From Clostridia bacterium (GTDB lineage Bacteria > Bacillota > Clostridia > Lachnospirales > Lachnospiraceae), in contig CAJTHL010000007.1 of assembly GCA_910576205.1 (NCBI GenBank), positions 62,001-126,000 on the forward strand: DNA of 64,000 bases, read 5' to 3'. Shown piece by piece: positions 1-7,994 of this stretch. Position 1 is the first letter of the stretch. The number at the start of each line of letters is the position of its first letter. A program made the position numbers and the translations under genes. The notes below the pieces were generated by a model. It was not told the origin of the DNA. It saw only the letters and a list, made by a program, of their open reading frames with translations, and did no database searches.

Positions 1-320
1 TGCGCCATCTCCTTTTTCAGCCCCGAATCGTCATAGATCAGCGTCTGCACTCCAGAATACTGCCCCGGGTATTCCCCGGCATTTCTGTGGATGGACACAA
101 ACAAATCTGCGTTTTCCTCATTAGCAATGGCCGCCTTCTGGCCCACAGACTGGGTAGTATCCGTCGTCCTGGTAAAGATCACATCGTATCCGTTCTCCTC
201 CAGAATCCGTCCCAAAGCCATGGCAATCTTCAGTGCATCGTCGCTCTCTCTTCGCCCCTGGTATACCGCGCCCGGGTTTGCTCCGCCGTGGCCGGCATCG
301 ATTACAATCTTTTCTGCCAT
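1..320 (-). CDS. N-acetylmuramoyl-L-alanine amidase, N-terminal part (runs off the left edge)
   Basis: Peptidoglycan hydrolase of the Amidase_3 family, which cleaves the bond between N-acetylmuramic acid and L-alanine using a zinc ion. Only about 106 residues are in the window; the 3' end lies beyond base 1. The reading frame opens MAEKIVIDAGHGG, with the family's first zinc-ligand motif DAGHGG at residues 8-13, and continues through the typical stretches ending FVSIHRNA, where the second zinc histidine sits. The ATG at 318-320 is preceded by AAGAGGAG. There is no signal peptide at this start, so the protein may be cytoplasmic until lysis or sporulation, or it may be exported by another route. 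The family call is secure; the biological role is not. Confidence 0.85.
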   Translation of the reverse strand, partial: MAEKIVIDAGHGGANPGAVYQGRRESDDALKIAMALGRILEENGYDVIFTRTTDTTQSVGQKAAIANEENADLFVSIHRNAGEYPGQYSGVQTLIYDDSGLKKEMA

Positions 321-470
321 AAGAAACTCCTCTTGTGATTCATTCTATGTTATACTATGCCAAAGTTTCATTTTTGTTTTTGGATTTTACAGGATCCGGA
401 AATCCGGGCAGCCCACGCCTGGCTGATCCGTCGGGAAAAGGCCTCCGTGAAGAGCCTCCATGAAAAAGGA

Positions 471-499
471 TTGTTAAGAATCATGGGACATGCTATAAT
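471..499 (+). promoter_or_regulatory. sigma-A-type promoter for the SDR gene
   Basis: TTGTTA (471-476), a 17-base spacer, then a perfect TATAAT (494-499). It lies 80 bases upstream of the SDR start codon and points toward it. Confidence 0.6.
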
Positions 500-579
500 A
501 TCCCCATAAAAAATGCTCCCCCTGGCTTACAAAGGCACATATTCCAAGTCCCTGTCAGCCAGGAGTATCCGGAGGACTT

Positions 580-1314
580 ATGAAATCAAACTGCATCTGG
601 ATCACCGGCGCCTCCCGTGGCATCGGCGCGGCCATCGCCAGAAAATTTGCCTCCCAGGGGTGGAATCTGGCCCTTACCTGCATCCATTCCCGGGACAAGC
701 TGAGAGACCTGAAAACAGAACTGGAAGAGACCTGTCATATTACCTGCTATACTTATGTGGGGGATATGGGAGATTATAAGGAAGTTTCCTGCTGCCTTTC
801 CGGCATTCTGGAACAATTCGGACATGTGGATGTACTGGTAAACAATGCGGGGATTTCCAGAATCGGCCTGTTTACGGAGATGAGGCCGGAGGACTGGGAG
901 ACTGTGCTCCGCACCAACCTCACCTCTGTTTTTAACTGCTGCCGTCTGGCGCTGCCTGGCATGATCCGGGAAAAATCCGGGCGTATCATCAATATCTCTT
1001 CGGTATGGGGATGCGCGGGAGCTTCCTGTGAGGCCGCCTACTCTGCCGCCAAAGGCGGCGTAAACGCCCTCACCCAGGCTCTGGCCAAAGAGCTGGCCCC
1101 AAGCGGCATTTCCGTAAACGCCATCGCCTGCGGGGCTATTGACACGGATATGAACGCCAGCTTTTCCCCCGAAGAACGCGCTTCCCTGGAGGAAGAGATA
1201 CCGGCCGGACGCTTTGGCTCCCCGGAGGAGGTGGCAATGTGCGTGTGGAAGCTTTGTGAAACCCCCAGGTATCTTACCGGACAGATTATCCGGGTGGATG
1301 GAGGGTGGATTTAA
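580..1314 (+). CDS. SDR-family oxidoreductase (FabG-like)
   Basis: NAD(P)-dependent reductase of the classical short-chain dehydrogenase family, 244 residues, the usual length for 3-oxoacyl-ACP reductase-like proteins. It has the nucleotide-binding TGASRGIG (9-16), the structural NNAG (88-91), the catalytic serine pair near 140-141, and YSAAK (154-158) with the catalytic Tyr and Lys. The C-terminal stretch RVDGGWI is typical of FabG-type enzymes. It stands alone behind its own promoter, without fatty-acid synthesis genes nearby, so the substrate is open: a generic ketoacyl, sugar or polyol reductase is as likely as true FabG. The start is the ATG at 580, after GGAGGACTT. Confidence 0.8.
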   Translation: MKSNCIWITGASRGIGAAIARKFASQGWNLALTCIHSRDKLRDLKTELEETCHITCYTYVGDMGDYKEVSCCLSGILEQFGHVDVLVNNAGISRIGLFTEMRPEDWETVLRTNLTSVFNCCRLALPGMIREKSGRIINISSVWGCAGASCEAAYSAAKGGVNALTQALAKELAPSGISVNAIACGAIDTDMNASFSPEERASLEEEIPAGRFGSPEEVAMCVWKLCETPRYLTGQIIRVDGGWI

Positions 1315-1385
1315 ATCGGCCGGTTCTTGTTTTCCCGCTACACAATGTAGCGAATAGGCAAAGCAGCAGAAGGAAGGTAGATTAT

Positions 1386-2759
1386 ATGCCAGAACATCAG
1401 ACAATCGAGTGGAAAGAATCATGGCATGATGAATTTTTAGAGTGGATTTGCGGATATGCAAATGCTTATGGTGGAACGCTTTATATCGGCAAAAATGACA
1501 ATGGAGACGTTGTTGGACTCAGTAATAAAGACAGGAAAAAACTATTGGAAATGATTCCAAATAAGATTACAGATACAATGGGAATTGTAGCTGATGTCAA
1601 TTTATTATACGAGAATGAATTGCAATACATTGAAATTATTGTGGACAAGTACCCTTCGCTTATTAGTTATCATGGTAAATACTTTTATCGTTCTGGAAGT
1701 ACGATGAGAACAATAACCGGCAAAGAACTGGATAAAGCAATTCTGAAATCACAAGGCAGAACATGGGATGGTATGCCCATTCCCAAATTAAAGGTATCAG
1801 ATTTGCGCAGAGAGGCCATTGACCTGTTTAAAGAAAAAGCTATAAAGAGGGGACGGCTGACTGAGGAAGAAATAAAGGTTGATGATACAATATTGATGGA
1901 AAACCTCCATTTATTTGAGGAAGAAGAACATCTAATAAGAGCAGCAATGCTTGCATTTTATAAAGATCCAGAAAAATGGGTCACCGGATCCTATATCAAG
2001 ATTGGTTATTTTGGTGATTCCGATGCTGATTTGAAATATCAAGATGAAGTACATGGTTCTCTTATTGAGCAAGTGGAAAAGACGGTTGATTTAGTCTATA
2101 CAAAATATCTAAAGGCATTGATAGATTATAGAGGCATTCAAAGAATCGAGCAATTTATGTTTCATCAAGATGCTTTTCGTGAAATATTGCTGAACGCTAT
2201 TGTGCATAAAGATTACAGTAGCTGCAATCCTATTCAAATCAGCGTGTATGAAGATAAAATATATATTTGGAATGATGGTGAAATGCCACCAGATTTGAAC
2301 TCAGCAGACAAATTGTTTATGAAGCATTCTTCTAAACCATATAATCCCAGATTGGCTGGTGTTTTCTTTAAAAGCGGAATGATTGAGGCGTGGGGCAGAG
2401 GATTTGAGAAGATTAAAGAAGCATGTGCAAAGTATAATGCACCGTTGCCAGAATATGATATAAATAAATCAGGGATCATGGTGCTTTGTAAAGCATGTGA
2501 TAAATATTTAAATTTACTGAATGAAAGTAAAAATTTAGATCTTGTTCAAAATGGCCAGGATAATAAACAAGATCTAAATATGTTAATCATTACTTTTTGC
2601 AAACAGCCACGCTCCGCAAAGGAAATCATGGATTATATCAAAATAAATGATAGAAGCTTTTTTAGAAGGCATTATCTCAATCCTATGATTAAAACAGGAT
2701 ACTTGAAAATGACAATTCCAGATAAACCAAAAAGTGGAAACCAAAAATATTATTCTTAG
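1386..2759 (+). CDS. AlbA_2 / Schlafen-like DNA-binding protein with GHKL-type ATP-binding domain
   Basis: 457 residues from the ATG at 1386, which follows AAGGAAGG; a longer frame from 1305 overlaps the SDR stop and lacks a binding site. The N-terminus (about 6-125) has the AlbA_2 pattern: IEWKESW, then ANAYGGTLYIG. The middle (about 250-360) matches the RecG-related HATPase_c_4 region, with FREILLNAIVHKDY, IYIWNDGE and a glycine-rich MIEAWGRGFEKI stretch. The C-terminus looks like a winged helix. Such proteins are often annotated as putative transcriptional regulators or ATP-dependent DNA helicase-like, and they occur in mobile and defence regions. The gene is clearly richer in A+T than the SDR gene before it, which suggests transfer. 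A 13-bp inverted repeat lies inside the coding region at 2534-2546/2566-2578. Confidence 0.75.
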   Translation: MPEHQTIEWKESWHDEFLEWICGYANAYGGTLYIGKNDNGDVVGLSNKDRKKLLEMIPNKITDTMGIVADVNLLYENELQYIEIIVDKYPSLISYHGKYFYRSGSTMRTITGKELDKAILKSQGRTWDGMPIPKLKVSDLRREAIDLFKEKAIKRGRLTEEEIKVDDTILMENLHLFEEEEHLIRAAMLAFYKDPEKWVTGSYIKIGYFGDSDADLKYQDEVHGSLIEQVEKTVDLVYTKYLKALIDYRGIQRIEQFMFHQDAFREILLNAIVHKDYSSCNPIQISVYEDKIYIWNDGEMPPDLNSADKLFMKHSSKPYNPRLAGVFFKSGMIEAWGRGFEKIKEACAKYNAPLPEYDINKSGIMVLCKACDKYLNLLNESKNLDLVQNGQDNKQDLNMLIITFCKQPRSAKEIMDYIKINDRSFFRRHYLNPMIKTGYLKMTIPDKPKSGNQKYYS

Positions 2760-2763
2760 CAAC

Positions 2764-2810
2764 CATCTTGGTCATATCTTGGTCACTTTGACCAAGATAT
2801 GACCAAGATG
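2764..2810. repeat. Perfect 22-bp inverted repeat with 3-base loop
   Basis: Arms 2764-2785 and 2789-2810 are exact reverse complements, separated by CTT. Each arm contains the decamer ATCTTGGTCA twice, so four copies lie in alternating orientation. It begins four bases after the AlbA_2 gene stop codon. No T tract follows on either strand, so it is an atypical terminator; an operator or RNA-processing hairpin is also possible. The rest of 2811-2943 shows only A+T-rich sequence. Confidence 0.85.
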
Positions 2811-2943
2811 TAAATACATGATTTTATTGTACGTCCCAGCTTGAATACAGATTCTGTTTTAACATTTTGATATCAATTTTGATCTACATATATAAGCGAG
2901 TCTCTTCCGCTGATATTTTGTTTAGTAATTTCATCTCGAATTT

Positions 2944-4386
2944 CTAAAATATTTGCAGAGCCTTATATAATCCCCGGTGGATATTAATATTTTCGTTGAA
3001 ATTAAACAAAGCATTTGGATACTGGTATTTGAATATTTGCTGCCCTTTCATAGAGGGCTGGTTGCCAATGATGCCATGTTCAAATAATTGTAGCAAAATC
3101 CTCTGGGCCTCCTCCTCGCTGGCAGAGTAGGTATTTACATAGGCCCGGACAAATTCGATTGGCGAAAAAGTCTGCTTTCGGATTTGTGACAAGATGGACA
3201 GAACTTGATTAATGTTGGGAAGAATCGCAAAAATCTCGTCTATGATTTCTCCCTTTAAATATTCAGAGAACTCCTTGTCAGCTTCTTTTACGATTGCAGA
3301 AATAATATTAACATTCTCTTTATATAACGCAAGTTTTGAGCATTGAGTTATATAATGAATATAGTCCCGCGGCCGCCAATGAGTGCTTCTGGTAATATAG
3401 TCAAAGGTAAACATTTTGTTGTGCCCTTGATGTCCCATGAAAACATATCTATGTGGAAAAACTTTATTCCAGATTGTGTCCTTTGTATAACGCCCCCTAG
3501 AACTGACAGCAAGGCGGTAACACACCATATCATGTAATTTTTCCGGCGTCCAGATAAGGTTAAGAATATATTCTGACCATTTGTTTTTGTCAGAATCCTT
3601 TAGAAACTCATAGATGTCACTGCGCAGGAACACAACTGGCCGAATTCGTGTGTTGCTATCTTTAAAATAGGCTCGTATATCCTGTACTGCTTTAAAAAGG
3701 CTGGTAAGCAGATAAATATAAGTTTTTCGCTGAGCCTCGCTTTCAAAGTCCCTATAATCTTCATCTAATTCATCAATAAGGATATAATAATACGAATCGT
3801 CTGCATATTGCTCGATAATATCCTCAAAAATATCAGCCTTTTCCGTCCAGCTAATAGTATCTGTGTTTTTTCGGATCCCTTCTATATTTACACCACACCC
3901 CAGTATTTCAGCTCCAAATCCAGATGCTGTCCATTTGGGAACCAGCTTATTTAAAGCTTTGATTGGCTGGGAAGAATACACTTTATTAAGCGCATCTAAA
4001 AGATTTGCATCCAGTGCGTTATTTCTTGCCATCATTTTACATATGGCGTTATAAATCAGATATTTCCAAATCGTTATATACTGATTTGGGGAGGAGTAGA
4101 TATTATTCTCCAAAGAATACAAGAGATTAAATGGAAAGTTTTTAAAGGACAAACGTTCACTAAAAATGTTATCGGCCTTTTGGTTATACAAGTGCTCCGA
4201 AATAGCAGTTTTTCCCATACCTTTTCGACCAATCACATAACATTTCTCTCCTTTTATGATAGAATTAACCTCATCAATATAAAAGAAAAGATCCTCACTT
4301 TCCTGCTTTGCTTCCAGGTGCCAGGTATCAACAATATTTTTCAGAATAAATGTACAATCACAGTATCTGCGAGAAATATTTGCCAT
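2944..4386 (-). CDS. P-loop NTPase (Sll1717-like ATPase), possible defence protein
   Basis: 480 residues. A Walker A motif GRKGMGKT lies at 53-60 and a Walker B run YYYILIDELD at 199-208, followed by a VVFLRSDIYE segment of the sensor type seen in KAP/STAND-like ATPases. The C-terminal third resembles a winged-helix region (QRILLQLFEHGIIGN). I place it with the P-loop ATPases of the Sll1717 type, which occur in accessory regions; that assignment is from memory of the motifs, not a search. The start ATG at 4384-4386 follows AAAGGATGG. The gene is A+T-rich like its convergent neighbour, the AlbA_2 gene, and has its own promoter at 4460-4488. No transmembrane segment or nuclease motif is evident, so any effector would be elsewhere or cryptic. 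Confidence 0.6.
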   Translation of the reverse strand: MANISRRYCDCTFILKNIVDTWHLEAKQESEDLFFYIDEVNSIIKGEKCYVIGRKGMGKTAISEHLYNQKADNIFSERLSFKNFPFNLLYSLENNIYSSPNQYITIWKYLIYNAICKMMARNNALDANLLDALNKVYSSQPIKALNKLVPKWTASGFGAEILGCGVNIEGIRKNTDTISWTEKADIFEDIIEQYADDSYYYILIDELDEDYRDFESEAQRKTYIYLLTSLFKAVQDIRAYFKDSNTRIRPVVFLRSDIYEFLKDSDKNKWSEYILNLIWTPEKLHDMVCYRLAVSSRGRYTKDTIWNKVFPHRYVFMGHQGHNKMFTFDYITRSTHWRPRDYIHYITQCSKLALYKENVNIISAIVKEADKEFSEYLKGEIIDEIFAILPNINQVLSILSQIRKQTFSPIEFVRAYVNTYSASEEEAQRILLQLFEHGIIGNQPSMKGQQIFKYQYPNALFNFNENINIHRGLYKALQIF

Positions 4387-4459
4387 GGTATTCCCATCCT
4401 TTCTTCATTTGTAATCATAAGCCCCGTCTAAATTCAAATGAACAATCTTGTTTTTATAA

Positions 4460-4488
4460 AGTATATCTTAAATATATTCCTTTGGCAA
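4460..4488 (-). promoter_or_regulatory. sigma-A-type promoter for the P-loop NTPase gene
   Basis: On the minus strand: TTGCCA (4488-4483), 17-base spacer, TATACT (4465-4460), about 75 bases before the start codon. The rest of the 4387-4753 intergenic stretch is A+T-rich and holds only this and the ApbE promoter. Confidence 0.6.
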
Positions 4489-4683
4489 GACTGTATATAT
4501 CCCTGTTAGTAGAAGGTAACAATCCAATACAAACACACTCTTCCCCCTAACCTTCCCGTAAAAACTGTCGCAGAAATTATCCTGTCCAAATAATACCATC
4601 CTTCATAGCATACAAAAAAATTAATTGCTATATTTTCAAAAATATTACCTTTTCCTCAGACACCAATAATGAATCTCCACTAT

Positions 4684-4712
4684 TTGACTTTTGGGTACTC
4701 TCATTGTATCAT
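4684..4712 (+). promoter_or_regulatory. sigma-A-type promoter for the ApbE gene
   Basis: TTGACT (4684-4689), 17-base spacer, TATCAT (4707-4712), followed by GGAGG (4741-4745) and the ATG at 4754. Confidence 0.6.
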
Positions 4713-4753
4713 GTTAAAAAAGAAAACTTTTTTCTATATGGAGGAAAATTCCC

Positions 4754-5875
4754 ATGAAAAAAAGCTTACCTTTCAGCTCCCCGGCTAAAAGACTGGCCTT
4801 ATTTTTCCCAGGCCTTCTGCTCCTCTCCCTCCTTATATCCGCCTGCCAGACGCCCCCTGCCTCCGCTCCCATTACCGAGAGCTCCTTTCATTTTGATACC
4901 CTGGTCACGGTCACCATTTACGATTCCAAAGACAAGTCTCTGTTGACGGACTGTATGGAGCTTTGCGACTATTACGAAAACATTTTCAGCCGCACGCTGG
5001 AAGATGCGGAGCTGACCCAGTTAAATGAAGCAGCAAAGAAAGAGGAAAATGCCGGACAGGCGCTCTCTTTATCGGACGATCTGGCCGCCTTATTGGAAAA
5101 GGGGCTGGAATACAGCCGCTTATCGGAAGGCGCCTTTGATGTTACCCTGGAACCGGTTTCCTCCCTGTGGGATTTCTCTTCCGGTCAGGCATCTGTTCCT
5201 TCCGGTTCCTCCATCCAGGAAGCCCTGCCCAATGTGGGGTACGAGAAGGTGCAAACAGACAGCCGGTCCGGCATTTCCTCACAGAACAGCGCCCCATCCA
5301 CAAGCCCGGAAAATACAGCGGCCGGCGGACACACCGTCTCTTTCCAGCAGGCCGGCATGGGCCTGGATCTGGGGGCTGTCGCCAAGGGGTATATCGCAGA
5401 CCGCCTCCGGGATTATCTGGTTTCCAGGGGCGTAAAAAGCGCTACCATTAATCTGGGGGGCAATCTCATTTGTATCGGAAACAAACCTGACGGCTCCCCC
5501 TTTAAAATCGGCATCCAGAAACCCTTTTCCGACAGAAGCGACACCATTGCCTACATGGATGTTACGGATATGTCCGTGGTTACCTCCGGTATCTATGAGC
5601 GCTGCTTTGAGGCAGACGGAAAATTTTATCATCATTTGCTGAACCCGGAAACAGGCTATCCCTATGAGAATCATCTTATCTCCGTTACCATCCTGTCCCC
5701 CCATTCCGTGGACGGAGACGGCCTTTCCACAGCCTGTTTTGCCCTGGGACTTGATAAAGGGACGGCCCTTTTAAATAATATGGAAGGAATTTACGGGATT
5801 TTTATCACGGACGACTACGAAATTCATTATACGGAAGGCTTTGCAGAGCATATTTCAGTGGTGGAAGAGCCGTAA
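4754..5875 (+). CDS. ApbE-family FAD:protein FMN transferase, lipoprotein
   Basis: Attaches FMN to threonine residues of extracytoplasmic flavoproteins such as RnfG/RnfD or NqrB/NqrC subunits, using FAD and magnesium. The 373-residue product starts with a lipoprotein signal peptide: basic MKKSL, a hydrophobic core, and lipobox LISAC with the modified Cys at 31. ApbE features follow: HFDTLVTVTIYD, a conserved GLDLGAVAKGYIAD segment, INLGGNL, and a late HHLLNPETGYP stretch. A Ser/Pro-rich insertion lies near residues 170-195. The ATG is preceded by ATGGAGGA. No Rnf or Nqr genes are in the window, so its substrate proteins are elsewhere. Family assignment is firm. Confidence 0.92.
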   Translation: MKKSLPFSSPAKRLALFFPGLLLLSLLISACQTPPASAPITESSFHFDTLVTVTIYDSKDKSLLTDCMELCDYYENIFSRTLEDAELTQLNEAAKKEENAGQALSLSDDLAALLEKGLEYSRLSEGAFDVTLEPVSSLWDFSSGQASVPSGSSIQEALPNVGYEKVQTDSRSGISSQNSAPSTSPENTAAGGHTVSFQQAGMGLDLGAVAKGYIADRLRDYLVSRGVKSATINLGGNLICIGNKPDGSPFKIGIQKPFSDRSDTIAYMDVTDMSVVTSGIYERCFEADGKFYHHLLNPETGYPYENHLISVTILSPHSVDGDGLSTACFALGLDKGTALLNNMEGIYGIFITDDYEIHYTEGFAEHISVVEEP

Positions 5876-5915
5876 GACTGAAAAACTACAGTGGATTGCA
5901 GATTCTTTACATGGA

Positions 5916-5944
5916 TTGAGGAAAAGACCTTTTTTGTATATAAT
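5916..5944 (+). promoter_or_regulatory. sigma-A-type promoter ahead of a decayed small gene
   Basis: TTGAGG (5916-5921), 17-base spacer, perfect TATAAT (5939-5944). It points into the degenerate ORF region 6009-6374. Confidence 0.55.
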
Positions 5945-6008
5945 AATTTAAGAGAAGATTTTCCAGAATATTAATTTAACGAAAAAATTATAGATAGGAT
6001 GGGATGCT

Positions 6009-6374
6009 ATGGTAACAACCCAGTCTGTGACCATAAGAGTGCCAGTAGGAATGTCAAAATATCTGAAGGCTATGAACTCAGAAACGGAACTTATCAGAAA
6101 TGTACTTTTGCTGTATCCATATATATTAAATCAGACTATGCATTATCTTGACCGATGAACAAAACGCCAGTCTAATGCCGATGGATGAAGCAAAAGGAAG
6201 AACGGTATCTTTTCAAATGGCTCTTAAGATAATGGGAACAAAAGAGATGATTGAAAACAGACCGGAACTGATACAGATAGCATCTATATCCGGCTTTTGA
6301 TTAACCATGCTGAAAATGGCAGGAAATATCTGTATGATATTCTGGCAGTAAAAAAAGAAACGGGCAAGCCATAA
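6009..6374 (+). pseudogene. Decayed small gene region, possible UPF0175-like antitoxin remnant
   Basis: Three short stretches of protein-like sequence follow one another in two frames. 6009-6158 encodes 49 residues starting MVTTQSVTIRVP, with the look of the N-terminus of a small ribbon-helix-helix or UPF0175-type antitoxin. 6175-6300 encodes 41 residues (SFQMALKIMGTKEMIENRP) one frame over; its open frame extends upstream of the ATG without a start. 6303-6374 returns to the first frame (ENGRKYLYDILAVKKETGKP). The reading looks like a gene broken by at least two frameshifts, or two fused fragments. An upstream promoter survives. The region is A+T-rich. Product identity is uncertain; the first piece could also be a real short peptide gene. 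Confidence 0.4.
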
Positions 6375-6494
6375 CAAGATGTACAGTGAAAGCCCATTTC
6401 TTATTGTTAATAAGAAGCTATTTTCTCCGTCCTGTCAACCCTCGATCTTGAATTTTTCAAAAGTTTTCCCAAAACCACCTGCCCTTTTTAATCC

Positions 6495-7982
6495 TTACCT
6501 TTTAACGGCAAAATACGCGTTCTCCTCCACCTCCGGAATGGCCTTCCTTATGGTTTCTTTCATCCACTCCAGATACTCCATGGAATCCGCCTCCATGCGG
6601 ATAGTGACAGCCTCCTCCGTCACGGACTTGCGAATCAGGAACCAGCCCGAGGGAAATTCGATTCTCACACCGTCCAGCTTCACGCAGGTGTATTCCCTGG
6701 CCAGCTCTTCCGCCTTTGCAAGCAGAGCGTCCTGGTTCTCGTAGGCGCAGAAAATCCGCAGCTCCGGGGACACGAAGCCTGGCGGAATCTCGTCAATCCA
6801 CTGGGCAAAATCTTTTCCGCTTCGCTCCAGGATTTCACACATTTTCAGCGTGGCAAAAAGACCGTCGTCCTTTCCGATCTCCCCAAAGAAGAAATGGCCG
6901 CTGATCTCCCCGCCCATCATGGAACCATGCTCCAGAAAGCTCTTTTTGATAAATCCGTAGCCGCTCTTTTCGATCAGGGGCGTACCCTGGCCGGCTTCTA
7001 TGGCTTTCTTTACGATTCCCATACTCTTCTGGTCATACACAAAAGAAGGGGTAAGCGTCCGGCCCTTCTGGTCTTTAAAAGTCTCCCCCTGCCGGTGTCT
7101 CTCCAGATAATCCCGGATAAACACCACAAAACTCTTTTCGCTGGGAATCACCCGGCCCTTATTGTCCACAAAGACCACCCGGTCCCCGTCCCCGTCATAC
7201 CCGGCCCCAAGGTCTGCCTGGGTCTCCAGCACTTTTCTGGCCAAATCCTCCAGACAGGTATAGAGAGCCGGGTTGGGATTCCGGTTGGGAAAGCTTCCGT
7301 CTGTGCCGCAGTAAAGCCGCTCCACCTCATAGCCCAGGCTTTCCGCAATCTCCGGGTAAAACCGGCTTGTAGCGCCGTCGCAGCAGTCCAGGACAAGTTT
7401 TTGGCGTCTCTCTCCCGGTCGAAAAAAGCTGCGGATAAAATCACCGTAAGCTTCCGCAATGTCTCGTTTTTCATACGTTCCCCACACCCCCGGACATACT
7501 CCCTCCTGGAAAACGGGGCCCTTCCCCCTATCCGGGCACGCCGGCGTCTCTTCCCGGCAAGGCAGACTGACGGCGTTTTCCTGTTGACGCCCTTCCTCCT
7601 GTTCCCTCACCAGTCTCTCAATCTCCCGTATTTCCCCGCCGGTAATAGGGCTTTCTCCGAACATCAGTTTGAATCCATTGTACTGGGGAGGGTTGTGGGA
7701 TGCCGTCACCATAATCCCCCCCTGCACCTCCAGCTTATCCAGTGCATAGTAAAACATGGGGGTTGCCACAATGCCCAAATCCACCACATGGACACCCTCT
7801 TCTCTAAGGCCCCGGATAAGCTCTTCCTTCAAGACCAGCGTGGAATGCCGCACATCTCCCGCCACCGCCAGACGGGCATTTTTATGGAGGCTTCCCACCG
7901 CCCGGCCAATCCGGTATCCTTCCGTCTCGTCAAATTCTTTTCCAAAAATCCCCCGGATATCACAGTCCTTATAGATGCTCAT
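6495..7982 (-). CDS. Phosphomannomutase/phosphoglucomutase family protein
   Basis: Alpha-D-phosphohexomutase that moves phosphate between C1 and C6 of a hexose (or C1 and C5 of a pentose). It has the phosphoserine loop TASHNP (93-98), the metal-binding DGDGDR (263-268) and a sugar-recognition GGEISGH loop near 357. Length is 495 residues, about 40 longer than usual because of a Cys/Pro/Gly-rich insertion at roughly 126-170. It is the last gene of the minus-strand carbohydrate operon, 12 bases after the FGGY kinase stop, so it probably feeds the catabolised sugar into central metabolism rather than cell-wall synthesis. No strong terminator follows; only a weak 8-bp palindrome at 6398-6416. The substrate (Man, Glc, pentose) cannot be told from the sequence. 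Confidence 0.85.
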   Translation of the reverse strand: MSIYKDCDIRGIFGKEFDETEGYRIGRAVGSLHKNARLAVAGDVRHSTLVLKEELIRGLREEGVHVVDLGIVATPMFYYALDKLEVQGGIMVTASHNPPQYNGFKLMFGESPITGGEIREIERLVREQEEGRQQENAVSLPCREETPACPDRGKGPVFQEGVCPGVWGTYEKRDIAEAYGDFIRSFFRPGERRQKLVLDCCDGATSRFYPEIAESLGYEVERLYCGTDGSFPNRNPNPALYTCLEDLARKVLETQADLGAGYDGDGDRVVFVDNKGRVIPSEKSFVVFIRDYLERHRQGETFKDQKGRTLTPSFVYDQKSMGIVKKAIEAGQGTPLIEKSGYGFIKKSFLEHGSMMGGEISGHFFFGEIGKDDGLFATLKMCEILERSGKDFAQWIDEIPPGFVSPELRIFCAYENQDALLAKAEELAREYTCVKLDGVRIEFPSGWFLIRKSVTEEAVTIRMEADSMEYLEWMKETIRKAIPEVEENAYFAVKR

Positions 7983-7994
7983 GTGTCCTCCCCC

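Noticed and set aside
6398..6416. Palindrome TTCTTATT/AATAAGAA as terminator of the sugar operon
   Set aside because: The stem is short and A+T-only, with no U tract on the minus strand; support is too weak.
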